This document shows positions 40,285 to 49,637 of a DNA stretch of 64,000 bases, piece by piece. A program made the position numbers and the translations under genes. The stretch is from the NCBI RefSeq assembly GCF_029837695.1, contig NZ_JAOEEA010000007.1, positions 186,001 to 250,000 on the forward strand, read 5' to 3'. The notes under the pieces were generated by a model. That model made no database searches. It was not told where the DNA came from and saw only the letters and a program-made list of their open reading frames with translations. This DNA is from Pseudomonas sp. GD04019 (GTDB taxonomy: Bacteria; Pseudomonadota; Gammaproteobacteria; Pseudomonadales; Pseudomonadaceae). Each line of letters opens with the position of its first letter. Position 1 is the stretch's first letter.

Positions 40285-41349
40285 ATGCGTGTGCTGGTAG
40301 TGGACGATTCACCGGTGAGCCGCATGCTGCTGCGCGCCGTGCTCGAGGGCGAGGGCTACGAGGTGCGCGAGGCGAGCACGGGGGACGAGGCCTTGCAGGT
40401 GCTCACCGGGTTCACCCCGGACATCGTCACCATGGACGTGCACATGCCCGGCATGGATGGCTACGAGACCACCGAGCGCATCCTCGAGAGCTACGCCTTG
40501 CCGGTGGTGATTCTCTCCGCCAGCATCAACCATCAGGCCTCGGCCACCGCCATGCGTGCGCTGGAAGCCGGCGCCCTGGCGGTGCTGGAGAAGCCCGCGG
40601 GGCCGACCGCGGTCGACTTCGAGGAGCGCATCGACGAGTTGCTGCGCACCCTGCGCAGCATGGTCCAGGTGAAGATCGTGCGGCGCAAGCGCCGCGCCAG
40701 CGAGATGGGCCCCGCCGATACCCCGCCGCTGGTGATGCAGACGGCTGCCTGCGCGCCGCAGCTGGTGGCCATCTCCGCCTCGGCGGGTGGCCCGCTGGCG
40801 GTCAAGGCTCTCCTGCAATCCCTGGCCCCGCAGCAGCCCTGGCCATTGGTGCTGGTCCAGCACATCGCGCCGGGTTTCCTGCCGAGCTTCCGCGACTGGC
40901 TGGCGACGCTGACGCCGATACCCATCGTGATCGCCGAACGCGGCCAGCGCCTGACTTCGGGAGCACTGCACCTGGCGCCGGATGGCCATCACCTCGGCTT
41001 CGCCGCCAACCGCAGCGTGATCCTCGACGACGCGCCGCCGGAAGAACACGTGCGTCCGGCCGCCAATTACCTGTTCCGTTCGGTCGCCCGTCACTTCGGC
41101 AAGCAGGCGATCGGCATCCAGATGTCCGGCATGGGCCGCGATGGCGCCCAGGGCCTGGCCGAAATGTGCCAGGCCGGCGCCCTGACCCTGGTACAGGAGC
41201 CGAGCACGGCGGTGATCGATTCCATGCCCAAGGCCGCCATCGGCCTGCAGGCGGCCCGTCAGGTGCTGTCGCCCGAGGGCATCGCCAACCTGCTCAACGC
41301 AATCGCCGCTCACATGGCTGCAGTGAATGGAAGTAACAGGAGGGAATGA
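40285..41349 (+). CDS. cheB: CheB methylesterase response regulator (WspF-like)
   Basis: A 354-residue protein: receiver with D51 (TMDVHMPGMDGYE) and a catalytic esterase domain with the Ser-His-Asp triad S166 (SASAGGP), H193 (VQHIAPGF) and D286 (GMGRDGAQG). It should demethylate or deamidate the receptor and damp signalling; loss of WspF in related systems gives constitutive cyclic-di-GMP output. It overlaps the next ORF's upstream ATG. Confidence 0.92.
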   Translation: MRVLVVDDSPVSRMLLRAVLEGEGYEVREASTGDEALQVLTGFTPDIVTMDVHMPGMDGYETTERILESYALPVVILSASINHQASATAMRALEAGALAVLEKPAGPTAVDFEERIDELLRTLRSMVQVKIVRRKRRASEMGPADTPPLVMQTAACAPQLVAISASAGGPLAVKALLQSLAPQQPWPLVLVQHIAPGFLPSFRDWLATLTPIPIVIAERGQRLTSGALHLAPDGHHLGFAANRSVILDDAPPEEHVRPAANYLFRSVARHFGKQAIGIQMSGMGRDGAQGLAEMCQAGALTLVQEPSTAVIDSMPKAAIGLQAARQVLSPEGIANLLNAIAAHMAAVNGSNRRE

Positions 41350-41351
41350 CC

Positions 41352-44300
41352 ATGTATGCAGATGCCGAAATTCTGGTGGTGGAGGACAGCCACACCCAGG
41401 CTACTGAACTGCAGTACATGCTCGAAGCCGTCGGCTGCAAGGTGCGGGTGGCGAGCAATGGTCGCGAGGCGCTGGAGATGGTGGCGGTGCGCAAGCCGAC
41501 CATCGTCATCAGCGACATCGTCATGCCGGAAATGGATGGCTACGAACTGTGCCGCCAGCTGAAGAGCTCGGCGCTGACCCAAGGCATTCCGATCATCCTG
41601 GTCACCGCCCTGGCCGATGCCCGCGACGTGGTGCACGGGCTGGCCTCGGGGGCGGACAACTTCATCGTCAAGCCCTTCGACGAGAAGTACCTGATGTCGC
41701 GCATCCGCTACTTCCTGGTCAACCTCGAACTGCGCACCCACGAGCGGGTACAGATGGGCGTCGAAGTGGTGCTGGAGGGCGAGCGGCATTTCATCACCGC
41801 CAGCCGCCAGCAGATCCTCGACCTGCTGATTTCCACTTACGAGCAGGGGGTGCGCCTGAACAACGAATTGCAGGCCAAGCACGACGAGCTGGCCCGTACC
41901 AATTCGCTGCTCAACTGCCTGTTCCACTTCACCAGCGGTCTGACCGATGCCAAGAGCGAGCGCAACGTCATCGACGCGGCGCTACGGCGGATTCTGGAGT
42001 TTCCCGATGCGATCGGTGCCTGGCTGCTGCTGGCCGACGCCAACGACCCGCATGAACCGGCTCACGTGGCCGGCGCCTGCGCCCGCGGGCAGAACTACTC
42101 GAAGCACGAACTCAACAACTGTGCGCGCAACTGCCCGTGCCGGCACGCCTGGATCAGCGACAAGCTGTCGCGGCCGAGCAATATCAGCGACTGCCCGGCG
42201 CTGGTCGACAAGCCGGGCGACTCCATTCACGCCAGCATCCCGCTGCAGCTGGGCGGCGAAATCATCGGCATGCTCAACGTGGTGCAGCGCGATGCGCAGC
42301 CCTGGTCGGAAGAATCGCTCAGCGCCCTGGCCTCCATCGGCCGCCAGCTGGCCATGGCCCTGGGCCGCGTGCGCCTGTTCGAGAGCATGGAGCAGCTGGT
42401 GGAGCAGCGTACCGAGGCGCTGACCAAGAGCGAGGAACTGCTGCGCAAGGTGCTGGACAGCCTGCCGGTGGGGGTGTTCGTCACCGACCAGCAGGGCCGC
42501 CTGATCATGAGCAACCCGGAGAGCAGCCTGATCTGGGGCGGCGCCCATCCCAGCGGCGCGGAAGGCTATGGCCACTACCGCGGCTGGTGGGCGGAAACCG
42601 GCGAGCGCATCACCGAGTCGGACTGGTCGATGATGCGCGCGGTGCAGCATGGCCGGGTGTCGCGCAACGAGGTGGTCGACATCGAGACCTTCAAGGGCGA
42701 GCGCAAGACCATCCTCAACTCGGCGGTGCCCTTCCTCGACGCCAGCCGGGTGATCCAGGGCGCCATCGTGGTGATCCAGGACATCACCGAGCAGCGTCGG
42801 CGCGATCTGGAGATCCGGATCCGCACCCGTGCGGTCGAGGCCAGCGTCAATGCGGTGATCATCACCGATGCCGAGCACCCGGATCAGCCCATCGTCTATG
42901 CCAACCCGGCCTTCGAGCGCATCACCGGCTACTCGGTGGAGGAAGTGCTGGGGCGCAACTGCCGCTTCCTGCAGGGGCAGGACCGCGACCAGGCCGAGCT
43001 GGACAGCATCCGCCGGGCCCTGGTGGCTAAGGAAGAGGGCGCAGCGCTGCTGCGCAACTTCCGCAAGGACGGCTCGGAGTTCTGGAACGACCTGCGGGTG
43101 GCGCCGGTGGTCAACGATCGCGGCAAGGTCAGCCACTTCGTGGGCATCCTCCACGACGTCACCGAGAGCAAGCGCTATCAGGAAGAGCTGGAACACCAGG
43201 CCAACCACGACAGCCTCACCGGCCTGCCCAACCGCAACCTGCTCAACGACCGCATCGGCCAGGCCATCGCCTTCGCCAACCGGGGTGGCGGCCAATTCAC
43301 CCTGGCGTTCATGGATGTCGACCAGTTCAAGGTGGTCAACGACAGCCTGGGCCACAGCGCTGGCGACCAGTTGCTGATCGAAATCGCCGCGCGTCTGCGC
43401 GCCAGCGTGCGCGACATCGACACGGTGGCACGCCTGGGAGGCGACGAGTTCATCATTCTGGTGGCCGACGCCGTCCAGCTCAGCGAGCAGGTCGCCCTAC
43501 TGGAGCATATCAAGGACACCATCGCCAGCCCGATGATGCTGGATGGGCAGGAGGTAGCGGTCAGCTGCAGCATCGGTTTCTGCTGCTTCCCCAGCGACGG
43601 GCGCGATGCCGGCACCCTGCTGCGCAACGCCGACACCGCCATGTACCAGGCCAAGCACCAGGGGCGTAATCGCATCTGCGCCTTCATGCCGGAGATGAAC
43701 GAGCAGGTGCAGGCGCGCCTGGCCATGGAGCAGCAGACCCGCCATGCCCTGCAGAATCAGGAGTTCATCGTCTTCTACCAGCCCCAACTGGACCTGCAGA
43801 GCGGCCGCCTGTGCGGCTTCGAGGCCCTGGTACGCTGGAATCGCGGTGGCACCATCGTCTCGCCGGGCGAGTTCATTCCGCTGGCCGAGGAAACCGGCTG
43901 GATCGTCGATATCGACTTCTACGTGTTCGAGATGGTGTGCAAGCAGCTGGCAATCTGGCGCGAGAGCTTCAGCCAGGACCTCAGCGTGGCGGTCAACTTC
44001 TCCGCCATCAGCTTCGCCGACGAGAACTTCATCGAGCGCATCCTCAGCGTGCTGAAGAACCAGAACATTCCCTCGCGCTGGATCAAGATCGAGCTGACCG
44101 AAACCATCCTGACCAGCGATGCCGACGTGGTGCAGCGCAAGATGCAGCACCTGTGCGAACAGGGCGTGCGTTTCTCCATCGACGACTTCGGTACCGGCTA
44201 CTCGTCGCTGGGTTACCTCAAGCGCTTTCCGTTCAGCCAGCTGAAGATCGACCGCAGCTTCATCACCGACATCCTCACCGAGCCGGACAGCGCCTCGCTG

Positions 44301-44930
44301 GCGCGCTCGATGATCTCCATCGGTCACAACCTGGGGATCAAGGTGATCGCCGAAGGGGTGGAGCAGTCGGAACAGATGAGCTTCCTGCGCGCGGCCGGTT
44401 GCGACGAGATGCAGGGCTATTTCTACTCGCCGCCGCTGCCACCGCTGGCCTGCATGCAGTTCCTGCAGAGTGGCGCGCCGCTGAGCCTGCCTAGCAATAT
44501 TCTCGATGGTACCGAGCGCTATCTGCTGGTCGTCGACGGTAGCCCCGAGAGCCATGAGGCCCAGCGCCGTGCCTTGCGCCTGGAGAGCTACAAGATACTC
44601 ACCGCCAGCGATGGCGCGGACGCGCTCCAGCTGATGGCCAGCTACCCGGTGGACGTGGTGCTGACCGACCTGAGCCTGGCAGACATGAGTGGCGTGGAGT
44701 TCCTGCGCAAGATCCGCAGCATCTACCCGGACGCCATCCGCCTGGCCCTGAGCGACGCGAGCCGAGTCGGCAGCATCCTCAAGGCGGTCAACGAGGGCGT
44801 GATCTACCGCTTCATCACCACGCCCTGGGAGCCGGAAGACCTGCGCAACCAACTGCGCGAAGCCTTCCAACAACGCGAACTGCACCGGGAGAACCGCCGC
44901 CTGCGCGCGCAGTTCGACATGGCCCGCTGA
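41352..44930 (+). CDS. REC-GAF-PAS-LOV-like-GGDEF-EAL-REC cyclic-di-GMP enzyme, pathway output
   Basis: 1192 residues; ATG 41352 is favoured because AGGAGGG sits seven bases upstream but only one from the ATG at 41346. Order: receiver (phospho-D55); GAF about 165-345 with a cysteine cluster C243, C257, C261, C263, C281; PAS about 365-485; LOV-like PAS about 490-605 with GRNCRFLQG (C537) but Leu at 600 where LOV domains have Gln; GGDEF (696-700) with an intact RDID inhibitory site; EAL (E824) with DDFGTGYSSL; and a second receiver with D1106 but Thr in place of the conserved Lys. Both catalytic motifs look intact, so it can probably make and break cyclic-di-GMP under control of the upstream CheA. 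Confidence 0.9.
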   Translation: MYADAEILVVEDSHTQATELQYMLEAVGCKVRVASNGREALEMVAVRKPTIVISDIVMPEMDGYELCRQLKSSALTQGIPIILVTALADARDVVHGLASGADNFIVKPFDEKYLMSRIRYFLVNLELRTHERVQMGVEVVLEGERHFITASRQQILDLLISTYEQGVRLNNELQAKHDELARTNSLLNCLFHFTSGLTDAKSERNVIDAALRRILEFPDAIGAWLLLADANDPHEPAHVAGACARGQNYSKHELNNCARNCPCRHAWISDKLSRPSNISDCPALVDKPGDSIHASIPLQLGGEIIGMLNVVQRDAQPWSEESLSALASIGRQLAMALGRVRLFESMEQLVEQRTEALTKSEELLRKVLDSLPVGVFVTDQQGRLIMSNPESSLIWGGAHPSGAEGYGHYRGWWAETGERITESDWSMMRAVQHGRVSRNEVVDIETFKGERKTILNSAVPFLDASRVIQGAIVVIQDITEQRRRDLEIRIRTRAVEASVNAVIITDAEHPDQPIVYANPAFERITGYSVEEVLGRNCRFLQGQDRDQAELDSIRRALVAKEEGAALLRNFRKDGSEFWNDLRVAPVVNDRGKVSHFVGILHDVTESKRYQEELEHQANHDSLTGLPNRNLLNDRIGQAIAFANRGGGQFTLAFMDVDQFKVVNDSLGHSAGDQLLIEIAARLRASVRDIDTVARLGGDEFIILVADAVQLSEQVALLEHIKDTIASPMMLDGQEVAVSCSIGFCCFPSDGRDAGTLLRNADTAMYQAKHQGRNRICAFMPEMNEQVQARLAMEQQTRHALQNQEFIVFYQPQLDLQSGRLCGFEALVRWNRGGTIVSPGEFIPLAEETGWIVDIDFYVFEMVCKQLAIWRESFSQDLSVAVNFSAISFADENFIERILSVLKNQNIPSRWIKIELTETILTSDADVVQRKMQHLCEQGVRFSIDDFGTGYSSLGYLKRFPFSQLKIDRSFITDILTEPDSASLARSMISIGHNLGIKVIAEGVEQSEQMSFLRAAGCDEMQGYFYSPPLPPLACMQFLQSGAPLSLPSNILDGTERYLLVVDGSPESHEAQRRALRLESYKILTASDGADALQLMASYPVDVVLTDLSLADMSGVEFLRKIRSIYPDAIRLALSDASRVGSILKAVNEGVIYRFITTPWEPEDLRNQLREAFQQRELHRENRRLRAQFDMAR

Positions 44931-44937
44931 GTTAGGC

Positions 44938-44973
44938 AAAAAAATCCCCGCGGCCAGGAGCGAGCCGCGGGGA
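44938..44973 (-). terminator. Terminator of oprN
   Basis: On the minus strand TCCCCGCGGC and GCCGCGGGGA form a perfect 10-bp stem, followed by seven T residues. It lies between the convergent output-protein and oprN genes and may also stop plus-strand transcripts, though without a T-tract in that direction. Confidence 0.88.
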
Positions 44974-45019
44974 GCGCAATGGCCGACAAGGGCAGGGTCG
45001 GCCCAGGAGGGACTGTGAA

Positions 45020-45037
45020 GTCCGAGCGTGCTCGGAC
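45020..45037. repeat. Small hairpin downstream of oprN
   Basis: Perfect 8-bp arms GTCCGAGC and GCTCGGAC around GT, ten bases from the oprN stop. Probably a transcript-end structure preceding the main terminator. Confidence 0.5.
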
Positions 45038-45046
45038 GAATTCGGA

Positions 45047-46447
45047 TCAGGCGTTGGGCTGCCAGCCTCCGCCTAGTGCCTTGTAGATGGCGACGATGCC
45101 GCGATACAGCTCGATTTCGGCGAGGGCCTGGGCGTCTTCGGCGGCCAGGCGCTCGCGTTCGGCGTCGAGCAGCACGAGGAAGTCCTCGGTGCCTTCGCGA
45201 TAACGCACTGCCGCCTGGGCCGCCGCCGCGCGGCTGGCCTCGGACTGGCGCACCAGCGAGACCAGGCGTTGCTGGCGCTTGGCGTAGTCGCTGAAGGCGT
45301 TTTCCGACTCTTCCAGGGCCAGCAGCACCTGCTGCTCGTAGCTGGCCAGGGCGCCGTCGGCATCGGCCTCGGCACCGCGCAGGCGAGCTCGCACGCTACC
45401 CAAGTCGAACGCCGCCCAGCTGATGGTCGGTGCCACGCCCCAGGCCCGCGCGTCGGCGGCGCCGAGCTGCGAGCCGCGACCGGCGGTGAAACCGAGGAAA
45501 CCGGACAGGCTCACTCGCGGGAACAGATCGGCCGTGGCTACCCCTACATTGGCGGTGGCGGCGGCCAGCTGGCGTTCGGCGACACGGACATCCGGGCGGC
45601 GGCGCAGCAGCTCGGCCGGATCACCGATCGGCAGGGCCTTGGCGATCACCGGCAGCGGCTTGGCCGACAGGTCGACGGTCAGCTGTTCCGGGCGTTGGCC
45701 GAGCAGGGTGGCGATGCGGTGACGGGCACGCGCCTCTTCGGCCTGCAGTTGCGGCAGGCTGGCTTCGGTGGCGGCCAGGCGCGCATCGGCGCGCAGCACG
45801 TCCAGCTCGCTGCCGATACCAGCGTCGCGCAGTTGTTCGGTGAGGGCGCGCGACTGGCTCTGGTTCTTCAGGTTGTCGCGGGCAATCCGCTCCCTGAGTT
45901 GTGCGCCACGCAGGTTGCCGTAGGCGTCCACCAGCTCGGCGATCAGGCTGACCTGCAGCTGGTACAGCTCGGCCTCGGTGGCTTCGCTCTGCGCATCGCT
46001 GGCCTCGATGGTGCGCTGGATGCGGCCGAACAGGTCGAGCTCCCAGGCCATGTCCAGGCCCAGGTCGTAGCGTTCCTGACGGATGCGCTCCTCATTGGTT
46101 GGCGGCTGCTGGGCCTTGCCGAACTCACCACTGGCGCGGCTGGTGATCACCGGCATCTGGTCGTTGCCGACATCGTCGCGGATGGCGCGGGCGGCGCGCA
46201 GGCGGGCGAAGGCCACGCGCAGCTCGCGGTTTTCCTGGAGCGACTGCTGTACCAGCTGGCTCAGGGTCGGATCGTCGAACTGCTGCCACCAGGCCGATTC
46301 GAAATCGGTACGGTCGTAGTCGCCGGCCTCCAGCGCGGTGATCTGCGCCGGCTGGGTTTCTGGCGCCTTATAGTCCGGGCCGACGGCGCAGGCGGCCAAC
46401 ATAAAAGCGGGCGCGAGAGCGAGCAGGGCGGGAATCAACGGCTTCAT
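45047..46447 (-). CDS. oprN: Outer-membrane efflux channel (OprN-like)
   Basis: A 466-residue OprM-family lipoprotein channel with lipobox LAAC, then the outer-membrane factor repeats (MAWELDLFGRIQRTIEAS near residue 135, LLRRRPDVRVAERQLAAATA near residue 285). It is the third gene of a mexE-mexF-oprN operon and overlaps mexF by four bases. It is followed by a strong terminator. Confidence 0.88.
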   Translation of the reverse strand: MKPLIPALLALAPAFMLAACAVGPDYKAPETQPAQITALEAGDYDRTDFESAWWQQFDDPTLSQLVQQSLQENRELRVAFARLRAARAIRDDVGNDQMPVITSRASGEFGKAQQPPTNEERIRQERYDLGLDMAWELDLFGRIQRTIEASDAQSEATEAELYQLQVSLIAELVDAYGNLRGAQLRERIARDNLKNQSQSRALTEQLRDAGIGSELDVLRADARLAATEASLPQLQAEEARARHRIATLLGQRPEQLTVDLSAKPLPVIAKALPIGDPAELLRRRPDVRVAERQLAAATANVGVATADLFPRVSLSGFLGFTAGRGSQLGAADARAWGVAPTISWAAFDLGSVRARLRGAEADADGALASYEQQVLLALEESENAFSDYAKRQQRLVSLVRQSEASRAAAAQAAVRYREGTEDFLVLLDAERERLAAEDAQALAEIELYRGIVAIYKALGGGWQPNA

Positions 46448-49400
46448 GCATGTACCTCGTGAGCGATCTGGTTGGCCTTGCGCGCTTCACGCTTCTCCAC
46501 GAAGGCGCGGATCAGCACGTAGAACACCGGGGTCAGCAGCAGGCCGAAGAAGGTCACACCGATCATCCCGCTGAACACCGCCACACCCATGGCATGGCGC
46601 ATCTCGGCACCGGCGCCGCTTGAGAGCACCAGGGGCACCACGCCCATGATGAAGGCGATGGAGGTCATCAGGATCGGGCGCAGACGCAGGCGGCAGGCTT
46701 CCAGCACGGCGGCCATGCGGTCGAGGCCTTCTTCCTGTTTCTCCTTGGCGAACTCGACGATGAGGATGGCGTTCTTGCACGCCAGGCCCACCAGCACGAT
46801 CAAACCGATCTGGGTGAACACGTTGTTGTCGCCGCCGGCCAGGATCACCCCGGTGATGGCGGAGAACAGCACGGTCGGCACGATCAGGATCACCGCCAGC
46901 GGCAGGCTCCAGCTCTCGTATTGGGCGGCCAGCACCAGGAAGGCCAGCAGCACGCAGAGCGGGAAGATGAAGATCGCGGTGTTGCCGGCGAGGATCTGCT
47001 GGTAGGTCAGCTCGGTCCATTCGTAGGTCATGCCGTTGGGCAGTTCCTCCTTGAGCAGCTTGGCGATGGCCGCCTCGGCCTGGCCGGAGCTGTAGCCGGG
47101 AGCTGCCGCACCGTTGATCTCGGCGGTGAGGAAGCCGTTGTAGTGCATCACCCGATCCGGGCCCGAGGCGCTATCGACCTTGACGAAGGTGGACAGCGGG
47201 ATCATCTCGCCACGGTTGTTGCGTACCTTGAGCTGGCCGATCTGCTCGGGCTCCAGGCGGAACTGCTGCTCGGCCTGGACGTTGACCTGGTAGGTGCGGC
47301 CGAAGCGGTTGAAGTCGTTGGCGTACAGCGAGCCCAGGTACACCTGCATGGTGTCGAAGATGTCGCTGATGGCAACGCCGTGGGTCTTGGCCTTTTCGCG
47401 GTCGATGTTGGCGTCGATCTGCGGCACGTTGACCTGGTAGCTGGTGAACACCGACATCGGGTTCAGCTCCGGCAGCGCGCGCGCCTTGGCCAGGATGTTC
47501 TGGGTCTGCTTGTACAGCTCCTCGTAGCCGAGGCTGCCGCGGTCCTGGATCTGCAGCCGGAAGCCACCGATGGTGCCGAGCCCCTGCACGGGCGGTGGCG
47601 GGAAGATGGCGATGTAGGCGTCCTGGATGTCGGCGAACTGGGCATTCAGCTCGGCGGCGATGGCGCCGGCGGACATGCTCGGGTCCGTGCGCTCATCGAA
47701 CGGCCGCAGCGGGGTGAACACGATGCCGCTGTTCGGGCTGTTGGTGAAACCATTGATCGACAGGCCCGGGAAGGCCACCGTGTTCTCCACACCCGGATGC
47801 TTGCCGGCGATCTCCGACATGCGCTTGATCACCTCCTCGGTACGGTCGAGGGTGGCGGCGTCCGGCAGCTGGGCGAAGGCGACCAGGTACTGCTTGTCCT
47901 GTTGCGGCACGAAGCCGGTCGGGGTGCTGGAGAAGCCCAGGTAGCCGAGCGCCAGCAGGCCGGCATAGACGAACAGGGCGATCGAGCTGCCGCGCAGCAC
48001 GCGCTTCACGGTGCCGACGTAGCCATGGCTGGCGCGGTCGAAGAAGCGGTTGAAGGGGGTGAACAGCCAGCCGCCGAACAGCTTGTCGAGCACCTTGGAG
48101 AAGCGATCCTTCGGCGCGTGGTGATCCTTCAGCAGCACGGCGGCCAGGGCCGGCGACAGGGTCAGCGAGTTGAACGCCGATATCACGGTGGAGATGGCGA
48201 TGGTCAGCGCGAACTGCTGGTAGAACTGCCCGGTGAGGCCGGAGATGAACGCGGTCGGCACGAACACGGCGCACAGCACCAGGGCGGTGGCGACGATGGG
48301 CCCGGTCACTTCCTTCATGGCCTGGCGGGTGGCATCGATGGGTGATTTGCCCAGGCCGATGTTCCTCTCGACGTTCTCCACCACGACGATGGCGTCGTCC
48401 ACCACGATGCCGATGGCCAGCACCAGGCCGAACAGCGACAGAGCGTTGAGCGAGAAGCCGAACAGGTGCATCACGGCGAAGGTGCCGATCAGCGATACCG
48501 GTACGGCGGCCAGCGGGATGATCGAGGCGCGCCAGGTCTGCAGGAACAGGATCACCACCAGCACCACCAGCACGATGGCCTCGAGCAGGGTGTGCACCAC
48601 CGCCTCGATGGAGCCACGCACGAAGATGGTCGGGTCGTAGACGATCTCGTAGTCCACGCCCTGCGGGAAACTCTTCTTCAGCTCGGCCATGCGGGCCCGC
48701 ACGGCGTCGGAGATCTCGATGGCGTTGGAGCCGGGGCGCTGGAATACCGGGATGGCCACCGCCGGCTGGTTGTTCAGCAGCGAACGCAGGGCGTACTGGC
48801 TGGAGCCCAACTCGATGCGCGCGATGTCCTTCAGGCGGGTGATCTCGCCATCGTCGCCGGCGCGGATGATGATGTTCTCGAACTCCTCCTCGCTGACCAG
48901 GCGGCCCTGGGTGTTGATCGACAGCTGGAAGCTGTTGCCGGCGTCCGAGGGCGGCGCGCCGAGGGCACCGGCGGCGACCTGGCGATTCTGCTCGCGGATG
49001 GCGGCGACTACATCGCTGGCGGTGAGGTTGCGCGAGGCCACCTTGTTCGGGTCGAGCCACACGCGCAGCGAATAGTTGCCCATGCCGAACAGCTGCACGT
49101 CGCCCACGCCGTCCAGGCGCGCCAGCTCGTCCTTGACGTTGAGCGCGGCGAAGTTGGACAGGTAGAGCATGTCGTAGCGCTGATCCGGCGAGGTCAGGTG
49201 CACCACCATGGTCAGGTCCGGCGATGCCTTGTCCACGGTCACGCCGAGGCGCTGCACCTCGGTGGGCAGGGTCGGCATGGTGCGGGTCACGCGGTTCTGC
49301 ACCTGTACCTGGGCGTTGTCCAGGTCGGTGCCGAGGGCGAAGGTGATGGTCAGGGTCAGCTTGCCGTCGGCAGTGGACTGGGACGACATGTAGAGCATGC

Positions 49401-49626
49401 TCTCCACGCCGGTGATGGCCTGCTCCAGCGGCGAGGCCACGGTTTCACCGATCACCTTGGGGTTGGCGCCGGGGAAGTTGGCGCGCACCACCACGGTGGG
49501 CGGCACCACTTCCGGGTATTCGCTGATCGGCAGCTGGAACAGCGAGATCGCACCGGCGATCAGCACCAGCAGGGACAGCACGGCGGCGAAGATCGGCCGC
49601 TTGATGAAGAACTGGGAGAAGTTCAT
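46444..49626 (-). CDS. mexF: RND efflux pump (MexF-like)
   Basis: A 1060-residue RND transporter: MNFSQFFIKRPIFAAVLSLL start, proton-relay aspartates in LAIGIVVDDAIVVVENV, and helix 10 lysine in GLACKNAILIVEFA. It is more similar in its motifs to the hydrophobic-drug MexB/MexF branch than to MuxB/MuxC. MexEF-OprN exports chloramphenicol, fluoroquinolones and quorum-sensing intermediates in P. aeruginosa. Confidence 0.92.
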   Translation of the reverse strand: MNFSQFFIKRPIFAAVLSLLVLIAGAISLFQLPISEYPEVVPPTVVVRANFPGANPKVIGETVASPLEQAITGVESMLYMSSQSTADGKLTLTITFALGTDLDNAQVQVQNRVTRTMPTLPTEVQRLGVTVDKASPDLTMVVHLTSPDQRYDMLYLSNFAALNVKDELARLDGVGDVQLFGMGNYSLRVWLDPNKVASRNLTASDVVAAIREQNRQVAAGALGAPPSDAGNSFQLSINTQGRLVSEEEFENIIIRAGDDGEITRLKDIARIELGSSQYALRSLLNNQPAVAIPVFQRPGSNAIEISDAVRARMAELKKSFPQGVDYEIVYDPTIFVRGSIEAVVHTLLEAIVLVVLVVILFLQTWRASIIPLAAVPVSLIGTFAVMHLFGFSLNALSLFGLVLAIGIVVDDAIVVVENVERNIGLGKSPIDATRQAMKEVTGPIVATALVLCAVFVPTAFISGLTGQFYQQFALTIAISTVISAFNSLTLSPALAAVLLKDHHAPKDRFSKVLDKLFGGWLFTPFNRFFDRASHGYVGTVKRVLRGSSIALFVYAGLLALGYLGFSSTPTGFVPQQDKQYLVAFAQLPDAATLDRTEEVIKRMSEIAGKHPGVENTVAFPGLSINGFTNSPNSGIVFTPLRPFDERTDPSMSAGAIAAELNAQFADIQDAYIAIFPPPPVQGLGTIGGFRLQIQDRGSLGYEELYKQTQNILAKARALPELNPMSVFTSYQVNVPQIDANIDREKAKTHGVAISDIFDTMQVYLGSLYANDFNRFGRTYQVNVQAEQQFRLEPEQIGQLKVRNNRGEMIPLSTFVKVDSASGPDRVMHYNGFLTAEINGAAAPGYSSGQAEAAIAKLLKEELPNGMTYEWTELTYQQILAGNTAIFIFPLCVLLAFLVLAAQYESWSLPLAVILIVPTVLFSAITGVILAGGDNNVFTQIGLIVLVGLACKNAILIVEFAKEKQEEGLDRMAAVLEACRLRLRPILMTSIAFIMGVVPLVLSSGAGAEMRHAMGVAVFSGMIGVTFFGLLLTPVFYVLIRAFVEKREARKANQIAHEVHA

Positions 49627-49637
49627 GGCGTTCTACC

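Noticed and set aside
41346..41351. ATG at 41346 as the start of the output regulator
   Set aside because: The ribosome binding site AGGAGGG is only one base away from it but ideally placed for the ATG at 41352.
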